The notes: a model not told the origin generated them from the sequence alone. Shown: positions 1 through 8,383, counted from the stretch's first letter. The stretch is DNA of 19,822 bases from an uncultured Flavobacterium sp. (GCF_937876455.1 NZ_CALFIG010000264.1:1-19822), one strand, 5' to 3'. Numbers and translations are program-made.

Positions 1-47
1 GAGATAAACATCGGTGACTGGAGTTCAGACGTGTGCTCTTCCGATCT
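1..47 (+). other. Illumina P7/Read-2 adapter with index (artefact)
   Basis: Bases 14-47 match the Illumina TruSeq Read-2 adapter, beginning GTGACTGGAGTTC and ending GCTCTTCCGATCT. Bases 1-5 (GAGAT) are the end of the P7 flow-cell sequence, and bases 6-13 (AAACATCG) sit exactly where an 8-nt i7 index belongs. The order P7 end, index, Read-2 primer, insert is that of a library molecule, so the insert starts at 48. Translated in frame from base 14 it gives the peptide TGVQTCALPI, a known adapter-derived contaminant in protein databases. This is not biological sequence. Confidence 0.97.
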
Positions 48-265
48 ACGATGAGGGCATGCAGCGCATCCCGGTGCCCCTCGACGGCGGCCGCTCACGA
101 ACCGGCGTCGTCGGGGGTACCGGCGCCGGACAGCGGTGCCTGGTCGAGCAGCGCCAGCACCGCCGCACCCGCCAGCGGCGCCGCCAGCCCGCCGTAGCGG
201 TGCATGGAGATGTACAGCCACCACACCGTGCCGGCCATAAGAATGACGGCCGACACGGCGACAAG
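48..265 (-). other. Foreign GC-rich fragment, possible Lnt piece
   Basis: This stretch directly follows the adapter and is very GC-rich, with codons such as CTG, GCG and GCC, unlike the A+T-rich remainder. The minus strand has a short open frame that closes at 95-97. It contains WWLYISMHRYGGLAAPL, which resembles the W-L-Y-x-S-x-H-x-Y-G-G region near the N-terminus of apolipoprotein N-acyltransferase (Lnt) in proteobacteria. That likeness is from memory and covers only a short region. After it the frame loses any resemblance and stops, so the piece may itself be composite. It is best treated as contaminating DNA carried in with the adapter. The right edge is approximate: GC drops between about 258 and 296. 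Confidence 0.6.
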
Positions 266-738
266 CATAATCCATCCCCAACGAGGAATTTGCATACAGC
301 TTAAGGAGCAAGTTCAGGACGAGGCAAAGCAGGAGGACCAAGCGCATTATAAGAACCAGACACAACGCTACTCACAATACCCGTCATACCGGCAGGAGGA
401 TCACACACAAATCTTCCAGCTCCACTATTTGGAATGGTAATAACGCCCGTTTGTGCATTCTGTTCAAACGCTAACCAAAGATAAGGATTACCATTGGGAC
501 AGGTAATACCCGCGGCGGCAGGAGGAGTAATGGTCAAAGATTGAGTCCCAGATAACACACGTACCTGCAAACGAATTTGTTGGCTCATAAATTGAGCGGG
601 CGTAGACAAGGTGCTGCGAAGACCCCCGGAAGGAGTAGAAGAAGGGGGGGTAGATCCATTTCCTACTCCAAGTCCAGAGGTAGGTTGATACTGAGAAATA
701 GTGATCTGAACTGGAAGACGCGATTGAGTTAATCCTAC
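266..738 (-). other. Foreign mid-GC fragment with unrecognised ORF
   Basis: GC is near half by eye, between the fragment to its left and the flavobacterial DNA to its right. The minus strand is open in the frame of the AraC-type gene from about 738 down to a TAA at 301-303. It encodes a Pro/Ser/Gly/Thr-rich sequence including TPPSSTPSGG, TITPPAAAGITCPNGN and a PELAP end. Five bases after that stop an ATG (293-295) opens the next frame, which begins MQIPRWGW. That is a plausible gene junction in the source organism. I recognise no family. Codon usage and composition differ from the rest of the window, so I treat it as a second foreign insert rather than a C-terminal domain of the regulator. 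Confidence 0.6.
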
Positions 739-1584
739 GCAATCTTCAAAACCTGTTGCATACGAAACTTCGTTGACTTGAATGTTGGGATTGCTCAGTA
801 GTTTTTTGGCGTATTTTATCTTTTCGTTTAGAATGAATTCAATCGGGCTCATGCCTAATTCTCTTTTAAAATAGCGATAAAATGAAGTAGTACTCATACA
901 AGCTTTATCGCTCAAATCTTTCAAATTTATCGTTTCTCGAATGTTGCTTTTGATATATTCAATCGCTGGTGTAATCGGACTATTGCTATCTAGGAATGTT
1001 TTATTTTCAAAACGTTTGGTGGTTTGTGTTTGAATGATTCTGATGATTAATTCTTGTAGGGTTAAATCGGCTATAGCGTCTTTTGTTAAGGAACTACCCA
1101 TACATTCTTTGATGAGTTTATTAATGGTACTTGCTAATTCAATATTATTGTAAAAAAAATAATTTTCATGATCTAATTTCCAATTATTAGATTTACCTTC
1201 TTTAGGATATTTTTCATTTAAAAAATCTAATGTATTCAAAATAATATTATTGTCAATCGCTAAAGCAATACATTGTGTTGGATTGTCTTTTGAAGCTTCT
1301 GGGAAATCTATTTTCATTTCCACATTAGAAGGTACAATTACAGTTTCACCTGGTAAATACTCAAAACTAGGGTCTTCAAATAAATGCATTACTTTTTTAC
1401 CCCGCAACATACTAGTTACCACTAAATCGTTAAATTTTAAGGGGACTAATTCCGATTCTTGATAGGTTTCAAAAATATTTAATTCACAATGGTCTAGTGA
1501 AAATATAGTTCTGTTTTCCACTAGCGTTTTTAACGACTTTTCATGTGTTAATTGTGGCGTAAAAAGAAGTGCTTTATTTTTCAT
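739..1584 (-). pseudogene. AraC-family regulator, C-terminus lost at chimeric junction
   Basis: Residues 1-282 (ATG at 1582-1584) are a normal AraC-type transcription factor: an N-terminal effector/dimerisation part to about residue 190, then a DNA-binding region from about 203. The first helix-turn-helix (KDLSDKACMSTTSFYRYFKR, 222-241) is intact and is followed by GMSPIEFILNEKIKYAKKLL and the start of the second, NEVSYATGFEDC (271-282). In the family GFED is followed by a recognition helix of the type xxYFxRxFKKxxGxxPxxYR. Here it switches to VGLTQSRLPVQ, continuing open to 301 in foreign DNA as a 427-residue composite. The real gene presumably ended about 20-25 codons further on. The terminator of the upstream gene lies just before its start, so it probably has its own promoter. 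Target genes are unknown; the neighbouring hydrolase or efflux operon are possibilities only. Coordinates give the native part. Confidence 0.85.
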
Positions 1585-1612
1585 TCTTTTGGTTTTGTAG
1601 AAGCAATATACA

Positions 1613-1641
1613 AAAAAAAGCGACCATTGGTCGCTTTTTTT
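1613..1641 (-). terminator. Intrinsic terminator after the hydrolase gene
   Basis: This is a perfect dyad with 13-nt arms (1613-1625 and 1629-1641) around a 3-nt loop. The core is AGCGACC/GGTCGCT, flanked by seven A on one side and seven T on the other. It overlaps the stop codon (1640-1642) of the minus-strand hydrolase gene and reads as stem plus U-tract in that direction. The A/T symmetry means it could also work on the plus strand. It separates the hydrolase transcript from the AraC-type gene, whose start lies 28 bp beyond. Confidence 0.85.
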
Positions 1642-2650
1642 ATTTTTTTAAAAAATCTATCAGCCCTTTAAAATAGGTTTTTTGGTCGTCATACATACAC
1701 ATGTGACTGCCTTTAGTACAAAATAGGTAAGTTCCTTTTTGAACTAATTTTGACATGGCTTCCATGTGCTTTGGATCCATAGTGTCGTGTTTAGCTCCAA
1801 TTATTAAGGTAGGAATGGCGATGTCTTTTAATTGGGCTTTACGATCCCATTTTTCTAATTTTCCAGATACTCCAAATTCACTAGGACCTTGCATCGTTAC
1901 ATATAATGAATTATTCATTTTGGCAAATGAACGGTTAACAGGTTCAGGCCAATCTTTTGCTGGAAAACGTAGAATATGTTTTTCGTAGAAATTAGGAAGT
2001 AATAATTCCATGTAGCGTGGATTAGTAAAATCTTTAGCCGCTTCAATTTTTTCAATTTCGGCTAGTACAGCTGGATTCATTTGATTAGCCAAGACTTCGT
2101 CGGCATATTTTCCATATTCTGGGCAACTAGACATCATGTTTGAAATGATGAGGCCTTTCATGTGCTTTTGGTATTTTAGACTGTATTCCATGGCTAAAAT
2201 TCCGCCCCACGAATGACCGAGTAGGTAAAAGTTGTTTTCGTCTAGTCCTAAAGCAATTCGCACTTGTTCTACCTCTTCTACATAACGACCTAAATCCCAC
2301 ATAGCTATATCATTTGGATTGTCTGAATTGCCACAACCCAATTGATCATAGTAAATAAATTCTATGCCTTCTGCAGGTAAAAAGTTTTCAAAACATTCAA
2401 AATATTCATGAGTGGCACCAGGACCACCATTTAGCAATAATACTTTTACTTTTGGATTGTTTCCAATACGTTTTGTCCAAACGTTAAAGCTTCCTTTTGG
2501 GGTAGTGATAGGTATAATCTTTATACCTCCATTTTGGATACTATCAGATGACTGAGCAAAATAGTCATTTTCAACTGTGCTTTTTTTAGTACAGCTTGAA
2601 AACATGCCTATGAATAGTAAACCTAATAAAAATTTAACACTGTTTTTCAT
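1640..2650 (-). CDS. Proline iminopeptidase-like α/β-hydrolase, predicted lipoprotein
   Basis: A 336-residue α/β-hydrolase of the peptidase S33 (prolyl aminopeptidase) type. NGGPG at 74-78 sits at the oxyanion-hole position, usually HGGPG. GHSWGG (145-150) holds nucleophile Ser147. GAKHDTMDP (285-293) carries the likely acidic residue, and His316 in KGSHMCMYDD completes the triad. YYDQLGCGNSD (100-110) also matches the family. The N-terminus is a signal peptide with a loose lipobox, FSSC, giving lipidated Cys20. Family enzymes release N-terminal proline from peptides, but exported Bacteroidota members may have other substrates. The start at 2650 is chosen because the signal peptide begins there. 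It lies 65 bp downstream of the efflux operon, across an AT-rich dyad that may separate them, and is followed by its own terminator. Confidence 0.85.
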   Translation of the reverse strand: MKNSVKFLLGLLFIGMFSSCTKKSTVENDYFAQSSDSIQNGGIKIIPITTPKGSFNVWTKRIGNNPKVKVLLLNGGPGATHEYFECFENFLPAEGIEFIYYDQLGCGNSDNPNDIAMWDLGRYVEEVEQVRIALGLDENNFYLLGHSWGGILAMEYSLKYQKHMKGLIISNMMSSCPEYGKYADEVLANQMNPAVLAEIEKIEAAKDFTNPRYMELLLPNFYEKHILRFPAKDWPEPVNRSFAKMNNSLYVTMQGPSEFGVSGKLEKWDRKAQLKDIAIPTLIIGAKHDTMDPKHMEAMSKLVQKGTYLFCTKGSHMCMYDDQKTYFKGLIDFLKK

Positions 2651-2667
2651 ATGTAGATAGTTATTTG

Positions 2668-2690
2668 TTTTTTACTAAAGTAGTAAAAAA
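2668..2690. promoter_or_regulatory. AT-rich perfect dyad upstream of hydrolase
   Basis: Ten-base arms TTTTTTACTA and TAGTAAAAAA pair perfectly around AAG. The dyad lies in the 65-bp gap between the efflux channel gene and the hydrolase gene, ending 18 bp before the hydrolase ATG. It could be a weak terminator of the efflux operon or an operator for the hydrolase. With only one G/C pair per arm the stem is weak, and a chance origin in AT-rich DNA is possible. Confidence 0.3.
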
Positions 2691-2715
2691 AAAACAAACG
2701 AAATGCTACATTAAA

Positions 2716-4020
2716 CTATAATTTTAAAGTACCTGCTAATTCTTTCAAATTGATTTCTGCCATTTTTGTTAGATATTGCGCATTGCTAAATCGAACTAAT
2801 ACATCTATATAGTTTTGTTGAGCCGTACGTAATTCGATAGGTGTAAGTGTACCAATTTTATACTTAGCCAGCGTAATGTCTAAATTTTGCTTAGCTAGTG
2901 CAACGTTTTTTTCTTCAAGTTGAACCAATTTTAATTGGGCCTGATAATTTTCAAAAGCAATTGCTAATTGTGATGAAATCGTTTGTTTGAGTTGTTCCAA
3001 AGTAAATTGTGCATTTTCAACACCTAGTTTGGCTGTTTTTTCATTTCGATTTTGATTATTTCCATTAAAAAGAGGTACAGAAGCATTGATGCCATAAATA
3101 AATCCCTTACCCGTTGATTGGGTTACAAATCCTAAAGAGGCTTCACTTCGTGTAAAGTTATAGCCAGAAGTCACACGTATTGTTGGATATCGAGTGCCTT
3201 TTATTTCTTTTAAATTAATATCGGCTAGTTTTTTTGCAATTATCTGAGCTTGTAGTTCCGGATTTTGTTTTTGAGCAAGTGAAACTAATTCGTCATAGTT
3301 AATTGATGGATCATATTTTATCACCTCATTAACAATAAAATCAAGTTTTAAGTCTCGTGCTAATAATTCATTTAATTTTATTTTTGAAGCTTTAAGAGTG
3401 GTTTGTAGTTGTATTTTCAAACTCTCGTCTGCTTGTAAGTCTACTTCACTATTTAGAACTTCTAATTTAGATACTTTTCCAATACTAAATTTATTTTTTA
3501 ATAGTGTAACTCTTTGTTTCGAAATACTAATGGCTGTGTCAATAGCTTGTAATTGTTGTTGTTGCTGTACAATATCATAGTATACCCTATATACGTCACT
3601 TACCTTGGTGTAGATAGTACGCTTTAAATTTGCTTCACCTTGTTTTTCTAGATTTTCAAAACGCTCTTTACGTGCAAACATGCGCATACCATCAAAAAGT
3701 GTCCAATCTAAACCTATACCATAATTCATATTCATGTTTTTGGCACCATCCAATGTTCGTTCTGTGCCACCTGATTGTGTTTGGGTTGTATTTAATATAC
3801 TATTGTTTTTAGTGAAAGTAGCACTCACATTTGGTAATATACCGGCATTTCCAATGGCATTATTTATTTCACCCACTTTAGCTTCATTTTTAGCAATTTT
3901 AATGGCATAATTATTTTCTAATGCAATAGTAATAGCTTCTTGTAGCGTTAATTTTTCTTGTGCTTTTGAAGTGAAACAACAAAAACAAATTAAGTAAATG
4001 TATATGTTTATTTTTTTCAT
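2716..4020 (-). CDS. TolC-family outer-membrane efflux channel
   Basis: A 434-residue outer-membrane efflux protein, third gene of the RND operon. The start is followed by a signal peptide (MKKINIYIYLICFCCFTSKA, likely cleaved before QEKLTLQEAI). The mature protein has the family layout of two structural repeats with long amphipathic helices. One repeat opens with LTLQEAITIALENNYAIKIA (about 24-43); the second ends with LAKQNLDITLAKYKIGTLTPIELRTAQQNYIDVL. The GTLTPIELRTAQ block near the C-terminus is characteristic. The protein would form the trimeric β-barrel and periplasmic tunnel that lets the adaptor-pump complex export drugs or metabolites across the outer membrane. It starts 97 bp after the pump gene, a gap with no clear promoter or terminator, so cotranscription is likely. 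No lipobox is seen, unlike OprM-type channels. Confidence 0.92.
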   Translation of the reverse strand: MKKINIYIYLICFCCFTSKAQEKLTLQEAITIALENNYAIKIAKNEAKVGEINNAIGNAGILPNVSATFTKNNSILNTTQTQSGGTERTLDGAKNMNMNYGIGLDWTLFDGMRMFARKERFENLEKQGEANLKRTIYTKVSDVYRVYYDIVQQQQQLQAIDTAISISKQRVTLLKNKFSIGKVSKLEVLNSEVDLQADESLKIQLQTTLKASKIKLNELLARDLKLDFIVNEVIKYDPSINYDELVSLAQKQNPELQAQIIAKKLADINLKEIKGTRYPTIRVTSGYNFTRSEASLGFVTQSTGKGFIYGINASVPLFNGNNQNRNEKTAKLGVENAQFTLEQLKQTISSQLAIAFENYQAQLKLVQLEEKNVALAKQNLDITLAKYKIGTLTPIELRTAQQNYIDVLVRFSNAQYLTKMAEINLKELAGTLKL

Positions 4021-4117
4021 TTAGTATAAATTTATTTCCAAACGGTCAACCTAGTTTTCTTTTTTCTTTTTTGATAACAATATCTAAAAACTTCTTGTGA
4101 ATGGCTATCTCATTAGT

Positions 4118-7100
4118 TTAATTTTCATCCAGGCTGTCAAAATCTGGTCGTTTTGTTTTTATTTTTGACCACATGAGATAGAAAGCAGGGATGACAAATA
4201 ATGTTAAGAGTAAGGAAAATAATGTTCCTCCCACAATAACTACTCCCATACCTATTCTACTCATAGATGCCGCACCCAATGACAAAGCAATAGGTAAGGC
4301 CCCGAGTGCAATAGCTAAACTTGTCATTAAAATAGGTCGTAATCGAGAAGTTGAAGCTTCAATTATGGCTTGATATTTTGGTTTGCCTTGTGTACGTAAC
4401 TGATTGGCAAATTCAACAATTAAAATTCCATTTTTAGTAACCAAGCCAATAAGCATGATGGTGCCAATTTGACTAAATATATTCCATGTTTGTCCAAATA
4501 ACCATAATGAAAATAAGGCTCCAGCAACTGCCATAGGAACAGTTAATATGATGATTAGTGGATCTACAAAACTTTCAAATTGTGCGGCTAATATCAAATA
4601 AATTAAAAGTAAAGCTAAACCAAATGCAAAGGCTGTATTTGAACTACTTTCTACAAAATCTCTGGATTCTCCGCCTAAATCGGTTGTAAAACTAGCGTCT
4701 AGCACATTATCTTTAATTTCATTCATTGCATTAATACCATCATTAATACTTTTTCCAGGTGCTAATCCTGCAAAAACCGTTGCCGACATGTATCTGTTAT
4801 TATGGTAGAGTTGTGGAGGATTACTTTGTTCTTCCACGGATACAACATTATCTAATTGAATTAATTGTCCTTTATTATTTTTTACAAACATAGAGGTAAT
4901 ATCTAATGGGTCGGCTCTGTCAATGTCTTCAAACTGACCTATAACTGGATATTGTTTACCATTTTTCATAAAATAGCCAAATCGTTGTCCGCTTAAGGAT
5001 AATTGCAACGTCTGGGCAATATCCATAACAGAAACACCTAAACTTTGTGCTTTTTCTCTATCTATTGTAATATTAATTTCTGGCTTGTTAAATTTTAAGT
5101 TCACATCCACATTTGAAAAAGTCTCGTTTTGATTCGCTAATTCCATAAATTGAGGAATTTTTTCACGAAGTTTTTCAAAATTTGGCGCTTGAATGATATA
5201 TTGAATAGGCATACCGCCTCTTTTGTTCACAGAAATAGTTGGTTGTTCTGAAAAATTTACTTTGGCTTGAGAAAATTTCTTACTCCATTTGGTTAACTTT
5301 TCTGCTATTTCTTTTTGAGAAGCGTTACGCTCTTCAGGATTTTTTAAAGCCAAACGCACACGTCCTGTATTTACTGATGACGTTAAGAAGCCAGGAGCAG
5401 TAACAACTAAAACAATTTTCTTTTCAGGAATAGAGTCATTTATCATTTGCCCTAATTCTTGCATGAAACGGTCTGTATATTCATAAGAAGCTCCTTCGGG
5501 TGCAGTAATACTGGCGATGACTAAACTTCTATCATCATAAGGAGCAGTTTCTTTGGGTAAAATGGTAAAAAATAATACAATCAATCCCATACATAATAAC
5601 ACAATAGGGTAACTCCACCATTTTTTTAACATAAAACGTTGTAATGCACTATTGTATCCCTCATTCAGCCGCACAAAATACGGTTCAGTAAAATCATAAA
5701 ATTTGGTGCGTTTATGTCCGCCTTCTTTCATTAAATAGGCGTTTAACATAGGTGTTAATGTTAAAGATACAAAAGCAGAAATTAAAACAGCTGCACCTAT
5801 TACAATTCCAAATTCTCTAAACAAACGCCCCACAAATCCTTCCAAAAAAACAATTGGTAAGAAAACGGCCGCTAAAGTGATAGAAATAGATATAACCGCA
5901 AAAAAGATTTCATTGGACCCTTTAATAGCAGCTTGAATAGGGGAGAGACCTTCTTCCACCTTTTTAAATATATTTTCCGTGACAACAATTCCATCATCAA
6001 CCACTAGTCCTGTCGCTAACACAATAGCTAATAAGGTTAACACATTAACCGAAAAGCCACATAAATACATGATAAAAAATGTAGCAATTAAGGAAACAGG
6101 AATATCAATTAATGGTCGGAAGGCAATAGCCCAATCTCTAAAGAATAAGAATATGATTAAGATGACTAAAATGATAGAAATTAGTAAAGTTTCGGCTACT
6201 TCAACAACGGATTTCTTGATAAAAAGTGTGTTGTCTAATGCAATATTTAGTTGAATATCTTTGGGTAAATCTTTTTGTAATTGGTTAAATTGCTTGTAAA
6301 ATTCATCTGCAATGTCTAAATAGTTAGACCCTGGTCGAGGAACTATAGCTAAACCCACCATAGCTTGTCCATTTGCACTCAATTTAGTTTCTAAATTTTC
6401 TGCTTCTAATGTTGCGGTACCTACATCACTAAAGCGCACAATTTTTTCTCCATCAGAAAGAATGATAATGTCATTAAACTCTTTTTCAGAGGCTAAGTTA
6501 CCTATGGTTTTAACTGTCAGTTCTGTATTGTTTCCAGTTAATTTTCCAGAAGGTAATTCTACGTTTTGCTTTTGAAGCGCATTTCTAACTTCGCTTACCG
6601 TTACACCATAAGAAGCTAATTTTATTGGGTCGAGCCACAGACGCATCGCATAACGTTTTTGACCCCAAATTTGAACACTACTTACACCAGGAATGGTTTG
6701 TAAACGTTCTGCAATAACATTTTCGGCATAATCACTCAAATCCAAGGCATTTTTTGTGTCGCTTTGTACGGTCATCGTAATAATTGGATCCGAATCTGCA
6801 TCTGCTTTAGCCACAACGGGTGGTGCATCGATATCTTGTGGTAAACTTCTAACTGCTTGTGATACTTTATCACGAACATCATTAGCCGCTTCTTCTAAAT
6901 CTTTTTCTAATTTAAATTCAACAGTAATTGTGCTACTACCTTGGTTACTAGAGGAAGTTATATTTCGAATACCATCAATAGAATTGATTGCTTTTTCTAA
7001 AGGCTCAGTGATTTGCGATTCAATAATAGCTGCATTGGCGCCTGTGTAATTTGTACGTACCGATATCTGTGCGGGATCAATAGATGGAAATTCTCGTACA

Positions 7101-7198
7101 CCAAGATACGAATAACCAATGATTCCGAAAAGAATAATTGTTAGATTGACTACAATAGTAAAAACAGGTCTTTTTATACTTAAGGTTGATAAACTCAT
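4118..7198 (-). CDS. RND multidrug efflux pump, AcrB/HAE1 type
   Basis: A 1026-residue inner-membrane RND transporter, full length for the hydrophobic/amphiphilic efflux (HAE1) family. The order is as in AcrB: TM1 near 11-33, periplasmic loop with YLGVREFPSIDP, TM2-TM6, a short cytoplasmic helix, and a second half beginning near residue 530. The proton-relay aspartates are Asp401-Asp402 in ATGLVVDDGIVVTENIF (TM4), and the partner lysine is about Lys922 in LVTKNGILIVEFANQ (TM10). TSLAIALGALPIALSLGA near the C-terminus is also typical. It uses proton entry to pump substrates into the TolC-like channel. Substrates cannot be read from sequence; lipophilic drugs, dyes or bile-salt-like compounds are usual. 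It starts 4 bp after a heptanucleotide array that fills the gap behind the adaptor gene, so its leader is made of repeats. Confidence 0.95.
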   Translation of the reverse strand: MSLSTLSIKRPVFTIVVNLTIILFGIIGYSYLGVREFPSIDPAQISVRTNYTGANAAIIESQITEPLEKAINSIDGIRNITSSSNQGSSTITVEFKLEKDLEEAANDVRDKVSQAVRSLPQDIDAPPVVAKADADSDPIITMTVQSDTKNALDLSDYAENVIAERLQTIPGVSSVQIWGQKRYAMRLWLDPIKLASYGVTVSEVRNALQKQNVELPSGKLTGNNTELTVKTIGNLASEKEFNDIIILSDGEKIVRFSDVGTATLEAENLETKLSANGQAMVGLAIVPRPGSNYLDIADEFYKQFNQLQKDLPKDIQLNIALDNTLFIKKSVVEVAETLLISIILVILIIFLFFRDWAIAFRPLIDIPVSLIATFFIMYLCGFSVNVLTLLAIVLATGLVVDDGIVVTENIFKKVEEGLSPIQAAIKGSNEIFFAVISISITLAAVFLPIVFLEGFVGRLFREFGIVIGAAVLISAFVSLTLTPMLNAYLMKEGGHKRTKFYDFTEPYFVRLNEGYNSALQRFMLKKWWSYPIVLLCMGLIVLFFTILPKETAPYDDRSLVIASITAPEGASYEYTDRFMQELGQMINDSIPEKKIVLVVTAPGFLTSSVNTGRVRLALKNPEERNASQKEIAEKLTKWSKKFSQAKVNFSEQPTISVNKRGGMPIQYIIQAPNFEKLREKIPQFMELANQNETFSNVDVNLKFNKPEINITIDREKAQSLGVSVMDIAQTLQLSLSGQRFGYFMKNGKQYPVIGQFEDIDRADPLDITSMFVKNNKGQLIQLDNVVSVEEQSNPPQLYHNNRYMSATVFAGLAPGKSINDGINAMNEIKDNVLDASFTTDLGGESRDFVESSSNTAFAFGLALLLIYLILAAQFESFVDPLIIILTVPMAVAGALFSLWLFGQTWNIFSQIGTIMLIGLVTKNGILIVEFANQLRTQGKPKYQAIIEASTSRLRPILMTSLAIALGALPIALSLGAASMSRIGMGVVIVGGTLFSLLLTLFVIPAFYLMWSKIKTKRPDFDSLDEN

Positions 7199-7202
7199 TT
7201 GA

Positions 7203-7279
7203 ATTTACGATTTATGATTTTGGATTAACGATTTTGGATTAACGATGTAAAATTCGTAATTCGTAATTCGTGATTTGTA
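7203..7279. repeat. Heptanucleotide array (11 units) in pump gene leader
   Basis: Eleven consecutive 7-nt units fit in exact register: ATTTACG, ATTTATG, ATTTTGG, ATTAACG, ATTTTGG, ATTAACG, ATGTAAA, ATTCGTA, ATTCGTA, ATTCGTG, ATTTGTA. All begin with AT, and within them a 14-bp pair (ATTTTGGATTAACG) is repeated exactly. The array fills nearly all of the 85-bp gap between adaptor stop and pump start, ending 4 bp before the pump ATG on the minus strand. Read on the minus strand the units resemble CGTAAAT/CCAAAAT, the same family as the array at 16654-16730. Confidence 0.88.
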
Positions 7280-7283
7280 CATT

Positions 7284-8339
7284 TTATTTAACTTTCACTT
7301 TAATCTCCGCTTCATTTTTTAAGGACATGATGCCTGTTGTAATCAAAGTATCCCCTGCTTTTAAGCCAGAAGTAACAATGACATCTTTTTCAGTTCGGGT
7401 TAAGGTTTCTATGTGTATTTCTTTAGCTTTACCATGATTAGCAATAAAAACTTTTTTTCCTTCTTGAACAGCTACAACACACTCTGAAGGAATGCGTATG
7501 GCATTTTCTATATTCTTTATAGGAAGCGTTACTTTTGCAAATGTTCCCGGCACTAATTTTCCATTAGAATTAGTCGCTTGTGCTTTTATTTTCAATGTTC
7601 TTGTGTTGGTTTCGATACTAGGTTCTATAGCATAAATTTTAGCTGTAAATGTTTCAGAACTATTTGGCACACTGCAACTAATTTCAGTGTTTAATTTTAA
7701 ATCATTAGCATATTTTTCAGGAATTGAAAATGCAATTTTTACTATGTTTGAATTGACAAGGCTTGCAATTTCGGTAGTAGGAGTAATGTATGTTCCTGGG
7801 GAAATAGTTCGCAGGCCTATTTTTCCCGTAAATGGCGCTTTAATTGAAGTTTTGGCTACTTGCGCTTGAATGACTTGTGTTTGCGCCTTCATGCTTCTGT
7901 AATCAGCTGTTGCAATATCATATTCTTCTTGACTAATGGCTTCTTTTTCAAGCAAGAGTTTTGCGCGACGGGCGTTTTCACTGGCTAAATTTTCTTTTGT
8001 TTTTGCTTGACGCAGTTGCGCACGAAGTTCTGTGTCGTCTATTTTTACTAAAAGTTGTCCTTTTTGTACGATGCTTCCTTCTTTAAATCCAATTGTTGTT
8101 ACAATTCCAGATACTTCACTATGCAAATTAATTTGTTCGTTAGCTTCAATCGAGCCTGATAACGCTAAAGTATTGGTGAAATTTTCAGGTTTAATAAGCA
8201 TTCCTGTAACTTTCATAGGTGGTTTTTTGTCGGATTTACCTCCTTTGTCGTTTTGAGCGCTATTTTTCACAACACGGTACGTTATTAAACTGCCTAGGGT
8301 TATTATAAATAAAGTAATAATGATTGATTTACGTGTCAT
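7284..8339 (-). CDS. RND periplasmic adaptor (membrane fusion protein)
   Basis: A membrane fusion protein of the HlyD/AcrA class, about 351 residues, first gene of the efflux operon. I choose the ATG at 8337-8339 (MTRKSIIITLFIITLGSL): it opens directly on a single N-terminal membrane anchor, and the longer frame would need a TTG at 8376-8378 that falls inside the likely -7 promoter element. After a charged linker come the first biotinyl-lipoyl half (INLHSEVSGIVTTIGFKEGSIVQKGQLLVKID), an α-hairpin coiled coil (about ELRAQLRQAKTKENLASENARRAKLL onward), the second lipoyl half (IKAPFTGKIGLRTISPGTYI), then β-barrel and membrane-proximal domains ending LITTGIMSLKNEAEIKVKVK. There is no lipobox, so it is anchored by its TM helix. 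It bridges the pump and the TolC-like channel. Confidence 0.93.
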   Translation of the reverse strand: MTRKSIIITLFIITLGSLITYRVVKNSAQNDKGGKSDKKPPMKVTGMLIKPENFTNTLALSGSIEANEQINLHSEVSGIVTTIGFKEGSIVQKGQLLVKIDDTELRAQLRQAKTKENLASENARRAKLLLEKEAISQEEYDIATADYRSMKAQTQVIQAQVAKTSIKAPFTGKIGLRTISPGTYITPTTEIASLVNSNIVKIAFSIPEKYANDLKLNTEISCSVPNSSETFTAKIYAIEPSIETNTRTLKIKAQATNSNGKLVPGTFAKVTLPIKNIENAIRIPSECVVAVQEGKKVFIANHGKAKEIHIETLTRTEKDVIVTSGLKAGDTLITTGIMSLKNEAEIKVKVK

Positions 8340-8375
8340 AATTAAAGTTTCTGAAATTAGGGATATTTTATGCCT

Positions 8376-8383
8376 CAAAAATA
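8376..8383 (-). promoter_or_regulatory. -7 element of efflux operon promoter
   Basis: The minus strand reads TATTTTTG, matching the Bacteroidota -7 consensus TAnnTTTG. It lies 36 bp upstream of the chosen adaptor ATG, implying a leader of about 30 nt. No TTG is seen at the usual -33 distance. The site is in the 123-bp gap behind recG and supports separate transcription of the efflux genes. Confidence 0.5.

Noticed and set aside
14..304. A 96-residue plus-strand open frame at the contig start
   Set aside because: Its first residues are translated adapter (TGVQTCALPI) and the rest is an Arg-rich shadow of GC-rich foreign DNA.
488..742. An 84-residue minus-strand frame inside the second foreign fragment
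   Set aside because: It overlaps the longer open frame of the same strand, has no recognisable domain, and ends at the chimeric junction.
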